Assembly (NCBI RefSeq): GCF_036375055.1
Contig: NZ_DASUSQ010000178.1
Span: forward strand, 1-64,000
Origin: Umezawaea sp036375055
Lineage (GTDB): Bacteria > Actinomycetota > Actinomycetes > Mycobacteriales > Pseudonocardiaceae
Direction: 5' to 3'
Length of the DNA: 64,000 nucleotides
Shown here: positions 24,311 to 32,436 of the stretch, piece by piece
Layout of the letters: each line of letters starts with the position of its first letter
Position numbering within the stretch: position 1 is the stretch's first letter
Translations under genes and position numbers: made by a program
Notes under the pieces: model-generated
Seen by the model: only the letters and a program-made list of their open reading frames with translations
Database searches by the model: none
Told to the model about the DNA's origin: nothing

Positions 24311-25738
24311 ATGACCGAGAACAACCACGGTGCCGCCGAGGACCAGCCTCAGCCCGAGGCGCCGCAGACGCCGCAGCAGACCCCCACTGCCGTGCCGAGC
24401 GAGCAGCCCAGCCCGTGGGCCGCCAACGCCTCCGCTGCCCCGCAGCAGGAGTGGCAGCCGACCTCCGGTCCCGCCCACCCCGGTTTCCAGCAGCAGGGTG
24501 CTGGACAGCCGGACCCCGGCCAGCCAGGCGCTTTGCAGGGGGCGCCTGGCCAGCCGGGGACACCTGCTCCCCAGTTCGGGGCCGCTCCCCACCAGGGGGC
24601 GCCGACCTCGACCGGGGCGTTCTACGCCCAGCCGGGTGTGTCGTACCCCGTTCCGCAGCAGCAGCGCAGGCCCGGCCGCGGCCGGGTCGTGGCCGGGGTG
24701 GCCGCGGCGGTGCTCGCGGTCGGCGGGCTGTCCGGCGGCATCGGCGGCTACATCGGCTACCAGGCCGCCGTGGACGCGCAGCCGGTCACCAACGCGCTGA
24801 GCGCGCCGAAGCCCGTGCAGCAGAGCAGCAACGCCCCCGCCGGGTCCATCGAGAGCGTCGCCGAGAAGGTGCTGCCCTCCGTGGTGAAGCTCCAGCTCTC
24901 CGGCGGTGAGGGCTCCGGCATCGTGATCAGCTCGGACGGCTTCATCCTCACCAACAACCACGTGGTCGAGGGCGCGGCGGCGGGCGGCCAGATCCAGATC
25001 GTGTTCCAGGACGGCAAGACCGCGACCGCCACCATCGTCGGGCGCGACCCGTCGTCCGACCTCGCGGTGGTGAAGGCGGCGAACGTCACCGGCCTGCCGA
25101 CGGCGGAGCTGGGCAACTCGGGCGACCTGAGGGTCGGCCAGCAGGTGGTGGCCGTCGGGTCGCCGTTCGACCTCCAGGGCACCGTCACGTCCGGCATCGT
25201 CAGCTCGCTGAACCGGCCCGTCCGGGCGGGTGGCGAGCAGGGCAGCCAGTCGTCCGTGCTGGACGCCATCCAGACCGACGCGGCGATCAACCCCGGCAAC
25301 TCCGGCGGCCCCCTGGTCAACATGCAGGGCCAGGTCGTCGGCATCAACTCCGCCATCTACAGCCCGAACACCACGTCGCAGTCGCAGGGCGGTTCGGTCG
25401 GCATCGGCTTCGCCATCCCGATCGACCAGGCCCGGCGCACGGCCAAGGAGATCACCGAGACCGGCAAGGCCACCCAGACCGTGCTCGGCGTGTCGGTGAA
25501 GGACGGCGAGAACGGCGGCGCGCTGGTCAGCGAGGTCACCGCGGGCGGCGCGGCCGAGAAGGCCGGCCTCAAGGCCGGTGACGTGATCACCGGGTTCGAC
25601 GGCCGCAAGATCGACACCTCCGACGCGCTGGTCGCGGCGGTCCGCTCCAAGGCCCCCAACGACAAGGTGAAGCTCACCGTCGGCGAGGACAAGTCGGTCG
25701 AGGTCACCCTCGGCAGCCAGGTCGTCGAACCGAAGTAG
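24311..25738 (+). CDS. HtrA-family membrane serine protease with PDZ domain (PepD-like)
   Basis: 475 residues from ATG 24311 (ATG 24305 also possible). A ~120-residue Pro/Gln-rich cytoplasmic tail precedes one membrane helix (about 126-150). The trypsin-like domain has His217 (LTNNHVVEG), Asp250 (SSDLAVVK) and Ser331 (NPGNSGGPLVN), a complete triad. One C-terminal PDZ domain follows (about 385-475). It degrades or refolds damaged proteins outside the membrane. In mycobacteria pepD is controlled by MprAB; here the system is 8 kb away but shares a promoter motif. Confidence 0.93.
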   Translation: MTENNHGAAEDQPQPEAPQTPQQTPTAVPSEQPSPWAANASAAPQQEWQPTSGPAHPGFQQQGAGQPDPGQPGALQGAPGQPGTPAPQFGAAPHQGAPTSTGAFYAQPGVSYPVPQQQRRPGRGRVVAGVAAAVLAVGGLSGGIGGYIGYQAAVDAQPVTNALSAPKPVQQSSNAPAGSIESVAEKVLPSVVKLQLSGGEGSGIVISSDGFILTNNHVVEGAAAGGQIQIVFQDGKTATATIVGRDPSSDLAVVKAANVTGLPTAELGNSGDLRVGQQVVAVGSPFDLQGTVTSGIVSSLNRPVRAGGEQGSQSSVLDAIQTDAAINPGNSGGPLVNMQGQVVGINSAIYSPNTTSQSQGGSVGIGFAIPIDQARRTAKEITETGKATQTVLGVSVKDGENGGALVSEVTAGGAAEKAGLKAGDVITGFDGRKIDTSDALVAAVRSKAPNDKVKLTVGEDKSVEVTLGSQVVEPK

Positions 25739-25839
25739 TCCGGACTCCCGGCGCGAATGCCCCTCGCGCCGGGCGCGGGTTCCCGGCGCGGGAGCAGGTG
25801 ACGCAGGGAGAGCGAAGCTTCCCGGCGACAGGAACCCGA

Positions 25840-25898
25840 GAACACCCCGGCCACGCCGTGACAGGCCCCCTCACCCGTCACGGCGTGGCCGGGTGTTC
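25840..25898. terminator. long terminator hairpin between convergent genes
   Basis: A 22-bp stem with a single bulged base (25840-25862 with 25877-25898) and a 14-base loop. The minus-strand membrane protein's stop codon (25871) lies in the loop, so the element probably terminates both htrA and the leftward operon. Confidence 0.75.
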
Positions 25899-26281
25899 CT
25901 GCTCCTGGCCAGTCCCGCGACCACGACGGCGGTCCACACGACGGTCAGCGCGACCAGCAGACCGGCCGGGTAGGGGCGGTCGTGCAGGCCCGGCGTGACC
26001 GGACCGGAGAACGCCCGCCACAGGTAGGGGACCGCCAGCAGCACCAGGACCCCGCTGACCACGAGGCCCGCGCCGACCGGTGCCCGCCACGGCGCGGGCA
26101 GCACGCGGGCGAGCACCGTGCCGCCGAGGCCGACGAGCGGCGCGAGCAGCACGTCGTGCAGGACCGGTCCGCCGAGCAGCCAGCCGCCCAGCGACAGCGG
26201 GCTGTCGGCCACCACCGGCAGCAGCTCCACCACGCCCCGCCCCAGCAGGACGACACCGACCGCCCCGAGCACCCACCGCAT
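25871..26281 (-). CDS. small polytopic membrane protein
   Basis: 136 residues from ATG 26281, which overlaps the molybdoenzyme stop by ATGA. Four predicted membrane helices (MRWVLGAVGVVLLGRGVVEL; a second around LLAPLVGLGGTVLARV; a third around AGLVVSGVLVLLAVPYLW; a fourth around LLVALTVVWTAVVVAGLA) with a basic C-terminal tail. No family recognised. As the last gene of a tightly coupled operon it may be a partner or electron-transfer anchor for the molybdoenzyme. Confidence 0.7.
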   Translation of the reverse strand: MRWVLGAVGVVLLGRGVVELLPVVADSPLSLGGWLLGGPVLHDVLLAPLVGLGGTVLARVLPAPWRAPVGAGLVVSGVLVLLAVPYLWRAFSGPVTPGLHDRPYPAGLLVALTVVWTAVVVAGLARSRNTRPRRDG

Positions 26282-27378
26282 CAGCGCACCTCCAGCCGCG
26301 AGACCCACTTGGTCTGGAGCACGCCCGGCCTGCTGGGCGCGATCAGCCTGCACGGGAAGCCGTGGTCCAGCGTCAGCTCCTCGCCGTTCATCCGCAGCGC
26401 CAGCAGCGTCAGCGGGTCCGCCGAGTGCGTGCCGGGCAGCGTGGACGACCGGTACGGGCCACCCCCCTCCAGCGACTCGACCCGGAGGTCGCTCCCGGCG
26501 GGCAGGCCCGCCCGTGCCAGCAGGTCGCGCACCGGAACACCGGTCCACGTCGCGTCCGCGCTCCAGCCCTCGACGCACGCGATCGGCAGGTCGGCGGTCG
26601 TCTGGGGCATGGCCCGCAGCTCGTCGAGGGAGAACTCGACGTCACCGACCCGCAGCCGCCACGACGAGTCCGCCGCGACCACCCCCGCGGCCGACGCGAG
26701 GCGGTTGACCGGCACCCCCGTCGCGGACCGCGAGGCCAGCACCGACGCGGTCCGCAGCCACGGCACGGTGCCGCCGACGGTCGCGAGGACCGCCGCGCCC
26801 GTCGCCGCGCCCGTGGTGAGCAGGAAACCCCGTCGGCTCAACACCCCGGTGGCGGGTTCCTCGTGATCCGCGCGGGTGAGCGCCGCGCGGATCACCGGCA
26901 GCTTCACGGCGACGTGCACCAGCAGCGCGCCCGCGGCGATCCACGCGACGGCGTGGTGGGCGGTGGGGAAGAAGAACGCCCACGGGTAGTTCTGGGCGAC
27001 GTTGAACACCCCGGTCAGCAGCTCGAAGAACGACGCGCCGATCAGCACGAGGATCGAGCCGCGCTCCAGCGCGTGCGGCACCGACCGGACCAGCGGCCTG
27101 CCGAACAGCTTCGGGTAGACGCTCCACAGCTTGGCCAGCAGCAGCGGGACCGCCGCGACGCCGGACGTGACGTGGACGCCCTGGGTGATCCGGTACAGGC
27201 CTACCGGCCGCGACGGCCAGGTGAACCACGCGGGCGGGTGCTGGATGCCGTGGCTGATCAGGCCGGTGGCGAAGCACAGGCCGAACGCGACCCCCAGCCA
27301 CAGCCCGATGCGCGCGGAGACGCGCGCGCCGTGCGCCGGGCTGGTGAAGTCGGCTTCCCCCGGCGGGCGGAACCTCAT
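26281..27378 (-). CDS. membrane-anchored molybdopterin-dependent oxidoreductase (sulfite-oxidase fold) with internal Tat motif
   Basis: 365 residues. The N-terminal ~165 residues hold four membrane helices with conserved His in SHGIQHPP, GVHVTSG and HHAVAW, like a cytochrome b561/ferric-reductase bundle. An internal twin-arginine motif SRRGFLLTTG (181-190) precedes a fifth helix, and the exported C-terminal domain (about 215-365) is the sulfite-oxidase Moco fold with predicted molybdenum ligand Cys268 in LPIACVEGWS. Such actinobacterial proteins are known as dual Sec/Tat-inserted. No cytochrome b5 domain. ATGA overlap with the methyltransferase gene; substrate unknown. Confidence 0.87.
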   Translation of the reverse strand: MRFRPPGEADFTSPAHGARVSARIGLWLGVAFGLCFATGLISHGIQHPPAWFTWPSRPVGLYRITQGVHVTSGVAAVPLLLAKLWSVYPKLFGRPLVRSVPHALERGSILVLIGASFFELLTGVFNVAQNYPWAFFFPTAHHAVAWIAAGALLVHVAVKLPVIRAALTRADHEEPATGVLSRRGFLLTTGAATGAAVLATVGGTVPWLRTASVLASRSATGVPVNRLASAAGVVAADSSWRLRVGDVEFSLDELRAMPQTTADLPIACVEGWSADATWTGVPVRDLLARAGLPAGSDLRVESLEGGGPYRSSTLPGTHSADPLTLLALRMNGEELTLDHGFPCRLIAPSRPGVLQTKWVSRLEVR

Positions 27379-27989
27379 GGCTGCTCCAGTTCGGCGAACC
27401 AGCGGCCCGCGCGCTCGACGAGCCAGCGGACGCGGAACCCGGCGTCGTGCGCGGCGGTCTCCAGCGCGGCGGGGTCGAGCCACGCCCAGTCGAACCACAC
27501 GCCACCGGCGTCCTCGCCGCCGACGCGGGCGCGTTCCCGCCGGAGCCCGCACCCCGGAGGGTCGACCTCCAGGAGCACGGTGCCCCTGCCGTGCAGGAGC
27601 CCCCGGACGCGGCGCAGCAGCGCCGTCGGGTCGCCGCCGATGCCGATGTTGCCGTCGGCCAGCAGCACGTGCGACCAGCGGCCCTCGCCGGGCAGCGGCG
27701 TGAACAGGTCGCGGTGCAGCGCCGGTCCGCCGCGCGAGCGGGTCAGCGAGACCGCGACCTCGGAGTGGTCGACGCCGAGGGCGACGATCCCGCGCTCCAC
27801 CAGCGCGGCGACCAGCCGACCGGGACCGCAGCCCAGGTCGACCGTCGGTCCCGCGCACGCGTCCACCAGCACCCGGTCCGCGGGGTCGGCGTCGGTGTGC
27901 CACCGGTCGACCGGCAGGTCGACCCGCCGCCCGGCACCCAGGTCGAGCCAGCACCGCGAGCCGCGCAGACCCACGTCGAACGCCGTCAC
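27375..27989 (-). CDS. class I SAM-dependent methyltransferase
   Basis: 204 residues from GTG 27989, overlapping neighbours at both ends (GTGA and ATGA). The SAM-binding motif is PTVDLGCGPGRLVAALVERG, followed by GVDHSEVAVSLTRSRGG and the HVLLADGNIGIGGDP acidic loop. It resembles small-molecule methyltransferases. Coupling to two transferases suggests it modifies a glycan or lipid-linked product. Confidence 0.85.
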   Translation of the reverse strand: MTAFDVGLRGSRCWLDLGAGRRVDLPVDRWHTDADPADRVLVDACAGPTVDLGCGPGRLVAALVERGIVALGVDHSEVAVSLTRSRGGPALHRDLFTPLPGEGRWSHVLLADGNIGIGGDPTALLRRVRGLLHGRGTVLLEVDPPGCGLRRERARVGGEDAGGVWFDWAWLDPAALETAAHDAGFRVRWLVERAGRWFAELEQP

Positions 27990-28654
27990 CGGAACACGCC
28001 CACGAGCAGCGCCTCGGCGAACCGGCTGCCCGGCAGCACGGCGGCCACCTCCCGCGCGGTGGTCATGTCGTCCACGTCGGACAGCTCGGGCAGCAGGCCG
28101 ATCCGCAGGCCGCTCCGCTCCAGCGCGGCGGCCGTCAGCGCGCCGGTGTCGTCTCGGGACGTGGGGACGGTCCGCAGCACGTCCGCCCGGTGGCCGTCGC
28201 GCAGGCCGAGCGCCCACCAGCCCCCGTCGGTGGCCGGGCCGAGCACGCCGTCGGCGTACCGCAGCGACCCGACGCACTCGTCCAGCAGCTCGGCGGTGAC
28301 CTGCGGGGTGTCCATGCCGATCTGGAGGACGGGCAGGCCCGCGTTCAGGCGGGCCGCGTCGGCGTGGGCGTTGGCCAGCCGGGCCGGGAAGTCCGCTCCC
28401 CGCTGCGGCAGCAGGACCACGTGCCGCAGCAGGGAACGGATCTCCCGCGACCGCTCGGCCTTCGTGAGGTCACCCGTCAGCGCCACCACCGGCACCACAC
28501 CGGGCGTGGCGAGCACGGCGTCGAGCGTGTCCAGCAGCGACGCCGCGGCGATGTCGGCCGCCTGCGCGGGCGGCACGGCCGGGCTGAGGCGGGTCTTGGC
28601 CAGACCGGGCACGGGGGCCTTGGCCACCACCAGGACCGTGGCGCGGGCGCTCAC
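27986..28654 (-). CDS. DUF2064/TIGR04282-type transferase (glycosyltransferase A fold)
   Basis: 222 residues from GTG 28654. VVAKAPVPGLAKTRLSP is the nucleotide-binding signature of this nucleotidyl/glycosyltransferase-A family, with IGMDTPQV and LGPATDGGWWALGL completing the active site. Related proteins are annotated as rSAM/selenodomain-associated transferase 1 and occur in arsenosugar-like pathways. GTGA overlaps on both sides. Confidence 0.85.
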   Translation of the reverse strand: MSARATVLVVAKAPVPGLAKTRLSPAVPPAQAADIAAASLLDTLDAVLATPGVVPVVALTGDLTKAERSREIRSLLRHVVLLPQRGADFPARLANAHADAARLNAGLPVLQIGMDTPQVTAELLDECVGSLRYADGVLGPATDGGWWALGLRDGHRADVLRTVPTSRDDTGALTAAALERSGLRIGLLPELSDVDDMTTAREVAAVLPGSRFAEALLVGVFR

Positions 28655-29301
28655 CGCAGCACCCCCGCCATGTCGCGGACCGCGCGGACCGTGCCGCGCA
28701 CCGACCCGGAGACCTTCGACCTCGTGCCCGCGGCGCGCGGGCCGTAGGTGACGTCCCGCTCCTCGACCCGCCACCCCGCCTCGCCCGCGCGCAGCAGCAG
28801 TTCGAGCGGGTAGCCGAACGCGCGGTCCCGGATGCCCAGGTCCAGCAGGTCCCGGCGGCGGAACGCCCTCATCGGCGCGATGTCGCGCACCGGGAGCCCC
28901 TTGGCGCGCAGCAGGGTCGCGAGCACCGCGTTCCCCGCTCTCGCGTGCCACGGCCAGCTCCCGCTGGTCGTCGGCACCCGCCGCCCCACCGCCAGGTGCG
29001 CGCCCGCCCGCACCAGGGCCACCAGTTCGGGCAGTTGTCGGGGGTCGAGCGAGCCGTCCGCGTCGAGCACGCAGACGATCTCCGACCGGGCCAGTTCCAC
29101 ACCGGTGTGCGCGGCCGCGCCGTAACCCCTGCGCGACTCGTGCACCACCCGTGCGCCGAGGGCGGCGGCCACCTCGGGGGAGCCGTCGCGGGAGCCGTTG
29201 TCGACCACCAGCGCGCGGAAGCCCGGAGGCAGCGCGCGCAGCACGCCGGGCAGGGCCGCGGCTTCGTCCAAGCAGGGGAGCACCACATCGATCTCGTCCA
29301 C
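28651..29301 (-). CDS. family 2 glycosyltransferase, DPM1/TIGR04283-like
   Basis: 216 residues from GTG 29301. The GT-A fold is seen in VVLPCLDEAAALPGVL, ALVVDNGSRDGS and the metal-binding VLDADGSLDP (DxD). No membrane segment, so it would add a sugar from a nucleotide donor in the cytoplasm, probably to a lipid carrier. First gene of a five-gene leftward operon. Upstream GACCCT lies 7 nt before the GTG, close to the leaderless -10 pattern. Confidence 0.88.
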   Translation of the reverse strand: MDEIDVVLPCLDEAAALPGVLRALPPGFRALVVDNGSRDGSPEVAAALGARVVHESRRGYGAAAHTGVELARSEIVCVLDADGSLDPRQLPELVALVRAGAHLAVGRRVPTTSGSWPWHARAGNAVLATLLRAKGLPVRDIAPMRAFRRRDLLDLGIRDRAFGYPLELLLRAGEAGWRVEERDVTYGPRAAGTRSKVSGSVRGTVRAVRDMAGVLR

Positions 29302-29431
29302 ACCGGACAGGGTCGGCGCGTCGCGCGGTCCGCGAAAGCCTTTGGCCGCTTACCGAATCATGACGTGCGAGGAGTTCTTACGGGTGTCTGACGGATCGGT
29401 TCCGCGGCCGATCGCGCGGGGTGTCCTGCCC

Positions 29432-29437
29432 TACGGT
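29432..29437 (+). promoter_or_regulatory. leaderless -10 element of the GT-C-like gene
   Basis: TACGGT, 6 nt before GTG 29444; no ribosome site. Confidence 0.5.
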
Positions 29438-29443
29438 CCACCC

Positions 29444-30688
29444 GTGTCACGTGTCCGGTGGACGGTCCTGGGGGCCGCGGTTCTGGTCGTCCTCGCCGTC
29501 GTCGTCGGGGCGCTGCTCGGCGCGCGCCGCACGTTCGCCGGGTTCCCCCCGCTCTTCGCGGAGTGGCTGCCGCACATCGGTGTCGGCACGCCCCTCGCGC
29601 TCCTGGTCGCCGTGCTCGTCGTCGCCAGGGGACCGGAACTGGCCGTGCGGCTGCCGTGGCGCCGGGCGCTGGGCGCCGGTTACCTGGCGGCGGTGGCGTG
29701 GACGGTGTCGCTCGCGCTGGTCGACGGCTGGGAGCGCGGGTTCGCGGGCAGGCTCACCACGTCCGACGAGTACCTGCACGAGGTCCCCGGCGTCACCGAC
29801 GTCGGGGCGGCGCTGCGCGGCTTCTCCGCGCGGATCCTCGACCACCAGCCGGACTCGTGGACCACGCACGTGTCCGGGCACCCGCCGGGCGCGCTGCTCG
29901 CGTTCGTCGGGCTCGACCGGATCGGGCTGTCCGGCGGGGCGTGGGCCGCGCTGCTGTGCGTGCTGGTCGGCGCGCTCACGGCGGTCGCGGTGCCGGTCAC
30001 CCTGCGGGCGTGGGGCGGGGACGAGGCCGCCGCTCGCGCGGTGCTGCCGTTCGCCGCCCTGTTCCCCGGAGCGGTGTGGATCGGCGTGTCGGCCGACGGC
30101 CTGTTCGCGGGCGTGACGGCGTGCGGCATCGCCCTGCTGGCCCTGGGCAGGCCGGTGCTCGCGGGTCTGCTGCTGGGGCTGGGGGTCTTCCTGTCCTACG
30201 GCCTGGTCCTGGTCGGTGTCGTCGCGCTGGTGGTGACGTGGCGGCGGTGGCGCGCACTGGCGCTGGCCGTGCTGGCGGCCTCGGTCGTCGTGGCGGCGTT
30301 CGCGCTCGCCGGGTTCTGGTGGCTCGACGGCTACCACCTGGTGGTGCGCCGGTACTACCAGGGCATCGCGTCCGAGCGGGTCTACCACTACTGGGTGTGG
30401 GCGAACCTCGCCGCCGCCCTGCTCGCCGCGGGGTTCGCACCGGTCGCCGGACTCGCCCGCGCGCGCCGCTCACCCGCCCTCCTGCTGGTCGGCGCGGCCC
30501 TCGCGGCGATCCTGCTCGCCGACGCGTCGGGCCTCAGCAAGGCGGAGGTGGAGCGGATATGGCTACCGTTCACCGCGTGGCTGACGGCGGCGACCGCGTT
30601 CCTGCCCGCCCGCTCCCGGACGGGGTGGCTGGCGGTCCAGGCGGGCACGGCGCTGCTGGTCAACCACCTCCTGCTGACGAACTGGTGA
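29444..30688 (+). CDS. polytopic membrane protein, GT-C glycosyltransferase-like
   Basis: 414 residues, about 10-11 membrane helices. The extracytoplasmic loops contain TSDEYLHEVPGV and DSWTTHVSGHPPG, placed like the acidic and His-containing loops of lipid-phosphosugar-dependent GT-C enzymes (mannosyl/arabinosyltransferases). A long helix-rich C-terminal half follows. The family is not certain; it could instead be a lipid-sugar flippase. Divergent from the glycosyltransferase operon and 4 nt before a two-component system, so it probably works on the same product. Confidence 0.72.
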   Translation: MSRVRWTVLGAAVLVVLAVVVGALLGARRTFAGFPPLFAEWLPHIGVGTPLALLVAVLVVARGPELAVRLPWRRALGAGYLAAVAWTVSLALVDGWERGFAGRLTTSDEYLHEVPGVTDVGAALRGFSARILDHQPDSWTTHVSGHPPGALLAFVGLDRIGLSGGAWAALLCVLVGALTAVAVPVTLRAWGGDEAAARAVLPFAALFPGAVWIGVSADGLFAGVTACGIALLALGRPVLAGLLLGLGVFLSYGLVLVGVVALVVTWRRWRALALAVLAASVVVAAFALAGFWWLDGYHLVVRRYYQGIASERVYHYWVWANLAAALLAAGFAPVAGLARARRSPALLLVGAALAAILLADASGLSKAEVERIWLPFTAWLTAATAFLPARSRTGWLAVQAGTALLVNHLLLTNW

Positions 30689-30692
30689 GGCG

Positions 30693-31412
30693 ATGACGAA
30701 CGAAGGCACGGCTGTCGGACGCGTGCTCGTCGTGGACGACGACATGACCGTCCGCGACGTGGTGCGCCGCTACCTGGAGCTGAACGGCCACCAGGTCCAG
30801 CTCGCGGGCGACGGCGAGACGGCGCTCGAACTGTTCGCCGCCACCCCGCCGGACCTGGTCGTGCTCGACCTGATGCTGCCCGGCATCGACGGCCTGGAGG
30901 TGTGCAGGCGGCTGCGGCGGCACAGCTCCGTCCCCGTCGTCATGCTGACCGCGCTGGGTGAGGAGGAGGACCGGATCGCCGGGCTCCAGCTCGGCGCCGA
31001 CGACTACGTGACGAAGCCGTTCAGCCCCCGCGAACTGGCCCTGCGCGTCACGTCCGTGCTCCGCCGCTCCCGCGCCGTCCAGGCCCCTCCACCCGTCCGG
31101 ACCCTGGTCGACGGCGGCCTCGGCGTCGACCTCGGCGCCCGCACGGCCCGTCTCGACGGCGTCGAGCTGTCGTTGACCACCAGGGAGTTCGACCTCCTGA
31201 CGTTCCTGCTGTCGAACCCCGGCAGGGCGTTCAACCGCGCCGAACTCCTGGAACGCGTGTGGGGCTGGGAGTTCGGCGACCAGTCCACCGTGACCGTCCA
31301 CGTGCGACGGTTGCGCGAGAAGATCGAGACCGACTCGGCCCGGCCCACGCGCATCGCCACCGTGTGGGGCGTCGGCTACCGCTACGACCCGGTTGCCGGA
31401 GGTGGTCGCTGA
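30693..31412 (+). CDS. OmpR/PhoB-type response regulator
   Basis: 239 residues. Receiver motifs LVVDDDMTVRDVVRRYLE, phospho-Asp in LVVLDLMLPGIDG and Lys in DYVTKPFSPREL; winged helix with LTTREFDLLTFLLSNPG and VWGVGYRYDPV. It follows the membrane protein by 4 nt and overlaps the kinase by TGATG, so all three are one transcript. Likely regulator of this glycosyl/molybdoenzyme locus. Confidence 0.92.
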   Translation: MTNEGTAVGRVLVVDDDMTVRDVVRRYLELNGHQVQLAGDGETALELFAATPPDLVVLDLMLPGIDGLEVCRRLRRHSSVPVVMLTALGEEEDRIAGLQLGADDYVTKPFSPRELALRVTSVLRRSRAVQAPPPVRTLVDGGLGVDLGARTARLDGVELSLTTREFDLLTFLLSNPGRAFNRAELLERVWGWEFGDQSTVTVHVRRLREKIETDSARPTRIATVWGVGYRYDPVAGGGR

Positions 31413-32425
31413 TGCTCGTCGAGATCTCCCACATCGCCCCGTTCGCGGTCCTGTTCTCCCTGCCGCTGGCGCTGCTCGGGGCCTGGCTGCTGCTCCGCAG
31501 GCTCGTCCACGGCTCGCTGGCGACGGCCCTGTCCGTGCTGGCGATCGTGCCGGTCCTCGCGACCATCGGCGGCGTCCTCGCGGTCAGCCAGTTCATGTTC
31601 ACGCCGATCATCACGACGACCGTGCTGGTCTGCACGCTCGTCGCGGTCGTGACCGTCCCGATCGCGATCGTGCTCGGCCGCAGCATCGCCCGCCGCAGCG
31701 TCTGGGAGCACGAGGCCAGGGCCCGCGAGCGCGCCGCCGAAGCCTCCCGCCGCGAACTCGTGGCGTGGATCAGCCACGACCTCCGCACCCCGCTGGCGGG
31801 CATCCGCGCCATGGCCGAGGCCCTGGCCGACGGCGTCGTCCACCAGCCCCGCGACGTCTCCGACTACGCGGGCCGCATCAGCACCGAGGCCGACAAGCTC
31901 TCCGCGATGGTCGACGACCTGTTCGAGCTGTCCCGCATCACCGCGGGCGCACTCCGCCTGACCCTCTCCGACGTCCCGCTCGCCGACGTCGTCAGCGAGG
32001 TCGTGGCCGCCGAAGGCCCGGTCGCCCAGCGGAAGGGCGTCCGCCTGGAGGCCAGCGCCGACACGTGGCCGGTCGTCCTGGGCAGCGACCCGGAACTCGC
32101 ACGGGTGATCCGCAACCTGCTCTCCAACGCCATCCGCCACACCCCGCCGGACGGCACCGTCGCCATCCACGTGGACGTCGACGGCCAGGAGGCCAGGCTC
32201 CAGGTGGACGACGCGTGCGGCGGCATCCCCGAACCCGACCTGTCCAGGGTGTTCGAGGTGGCCTTCCGCGGCACCCCGAGCCGCCAACCGGTGGGCGGGG
32301 GCCTGGGCCTGGCCATCGCCCGCGGCCTGGTGGAAGCCCACAAGGGCACCATCGACGCCCAGAACCACGGCCCCGGCTGCCGCTTCGAGGTCCGCCTGCC
32401 CCTGGCCACCGCGATGGCAGGCTGA
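31412..32425 (+). CDS. sensor histidine kinase
   Basis: 337 residues. Three closely spaced membrane helices near the N-terminus (about 8-28, 37-60 and 65-90) leave almost no extracytoplasmic domain, so it probably senses within the membrane or through the adjacent membrane protein. HisKA: VAWISHDLRTPLAGIRAMAE; ATPase: N box NLLSNAIRHTPP, G1 DDACGGIPE, G2 GGGLGLAIARG. Ends 11 bp before the convergent epimerase with no obvious terminator between. Confidence 0.9.
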   Translation: MLVEISHIAPFAVLFSLPLALLGAWLLLRRLVHGSLATALSVLAIVPVLATIGGVLAVSQFMFTPIITTTVLVCTLVAVVTVPIAIVLGRSIARRSVWEHEARARERAAEASRRELVAWISHDLRTPLAGIRAMAEALADGVVHQPRDVSDYAGRISTEADKLSAMVDDLFELSRITAGALRLTLSDVPLADVVSEVVAAEGPVAQRKGVRLEASADTWPVVLGSDPELARVIRNLLSNAIRHTPPDGTVAIHVDVDGQEARLQVDDACGGIPEPDLSRVFEVAFRGTPSRQPVGGGLGLAIARGLVEAHKGTIDAQNHGPGCRFEVRLPLATAMAG

Positions 32426-32436
32426 GCCGCGTCCCG

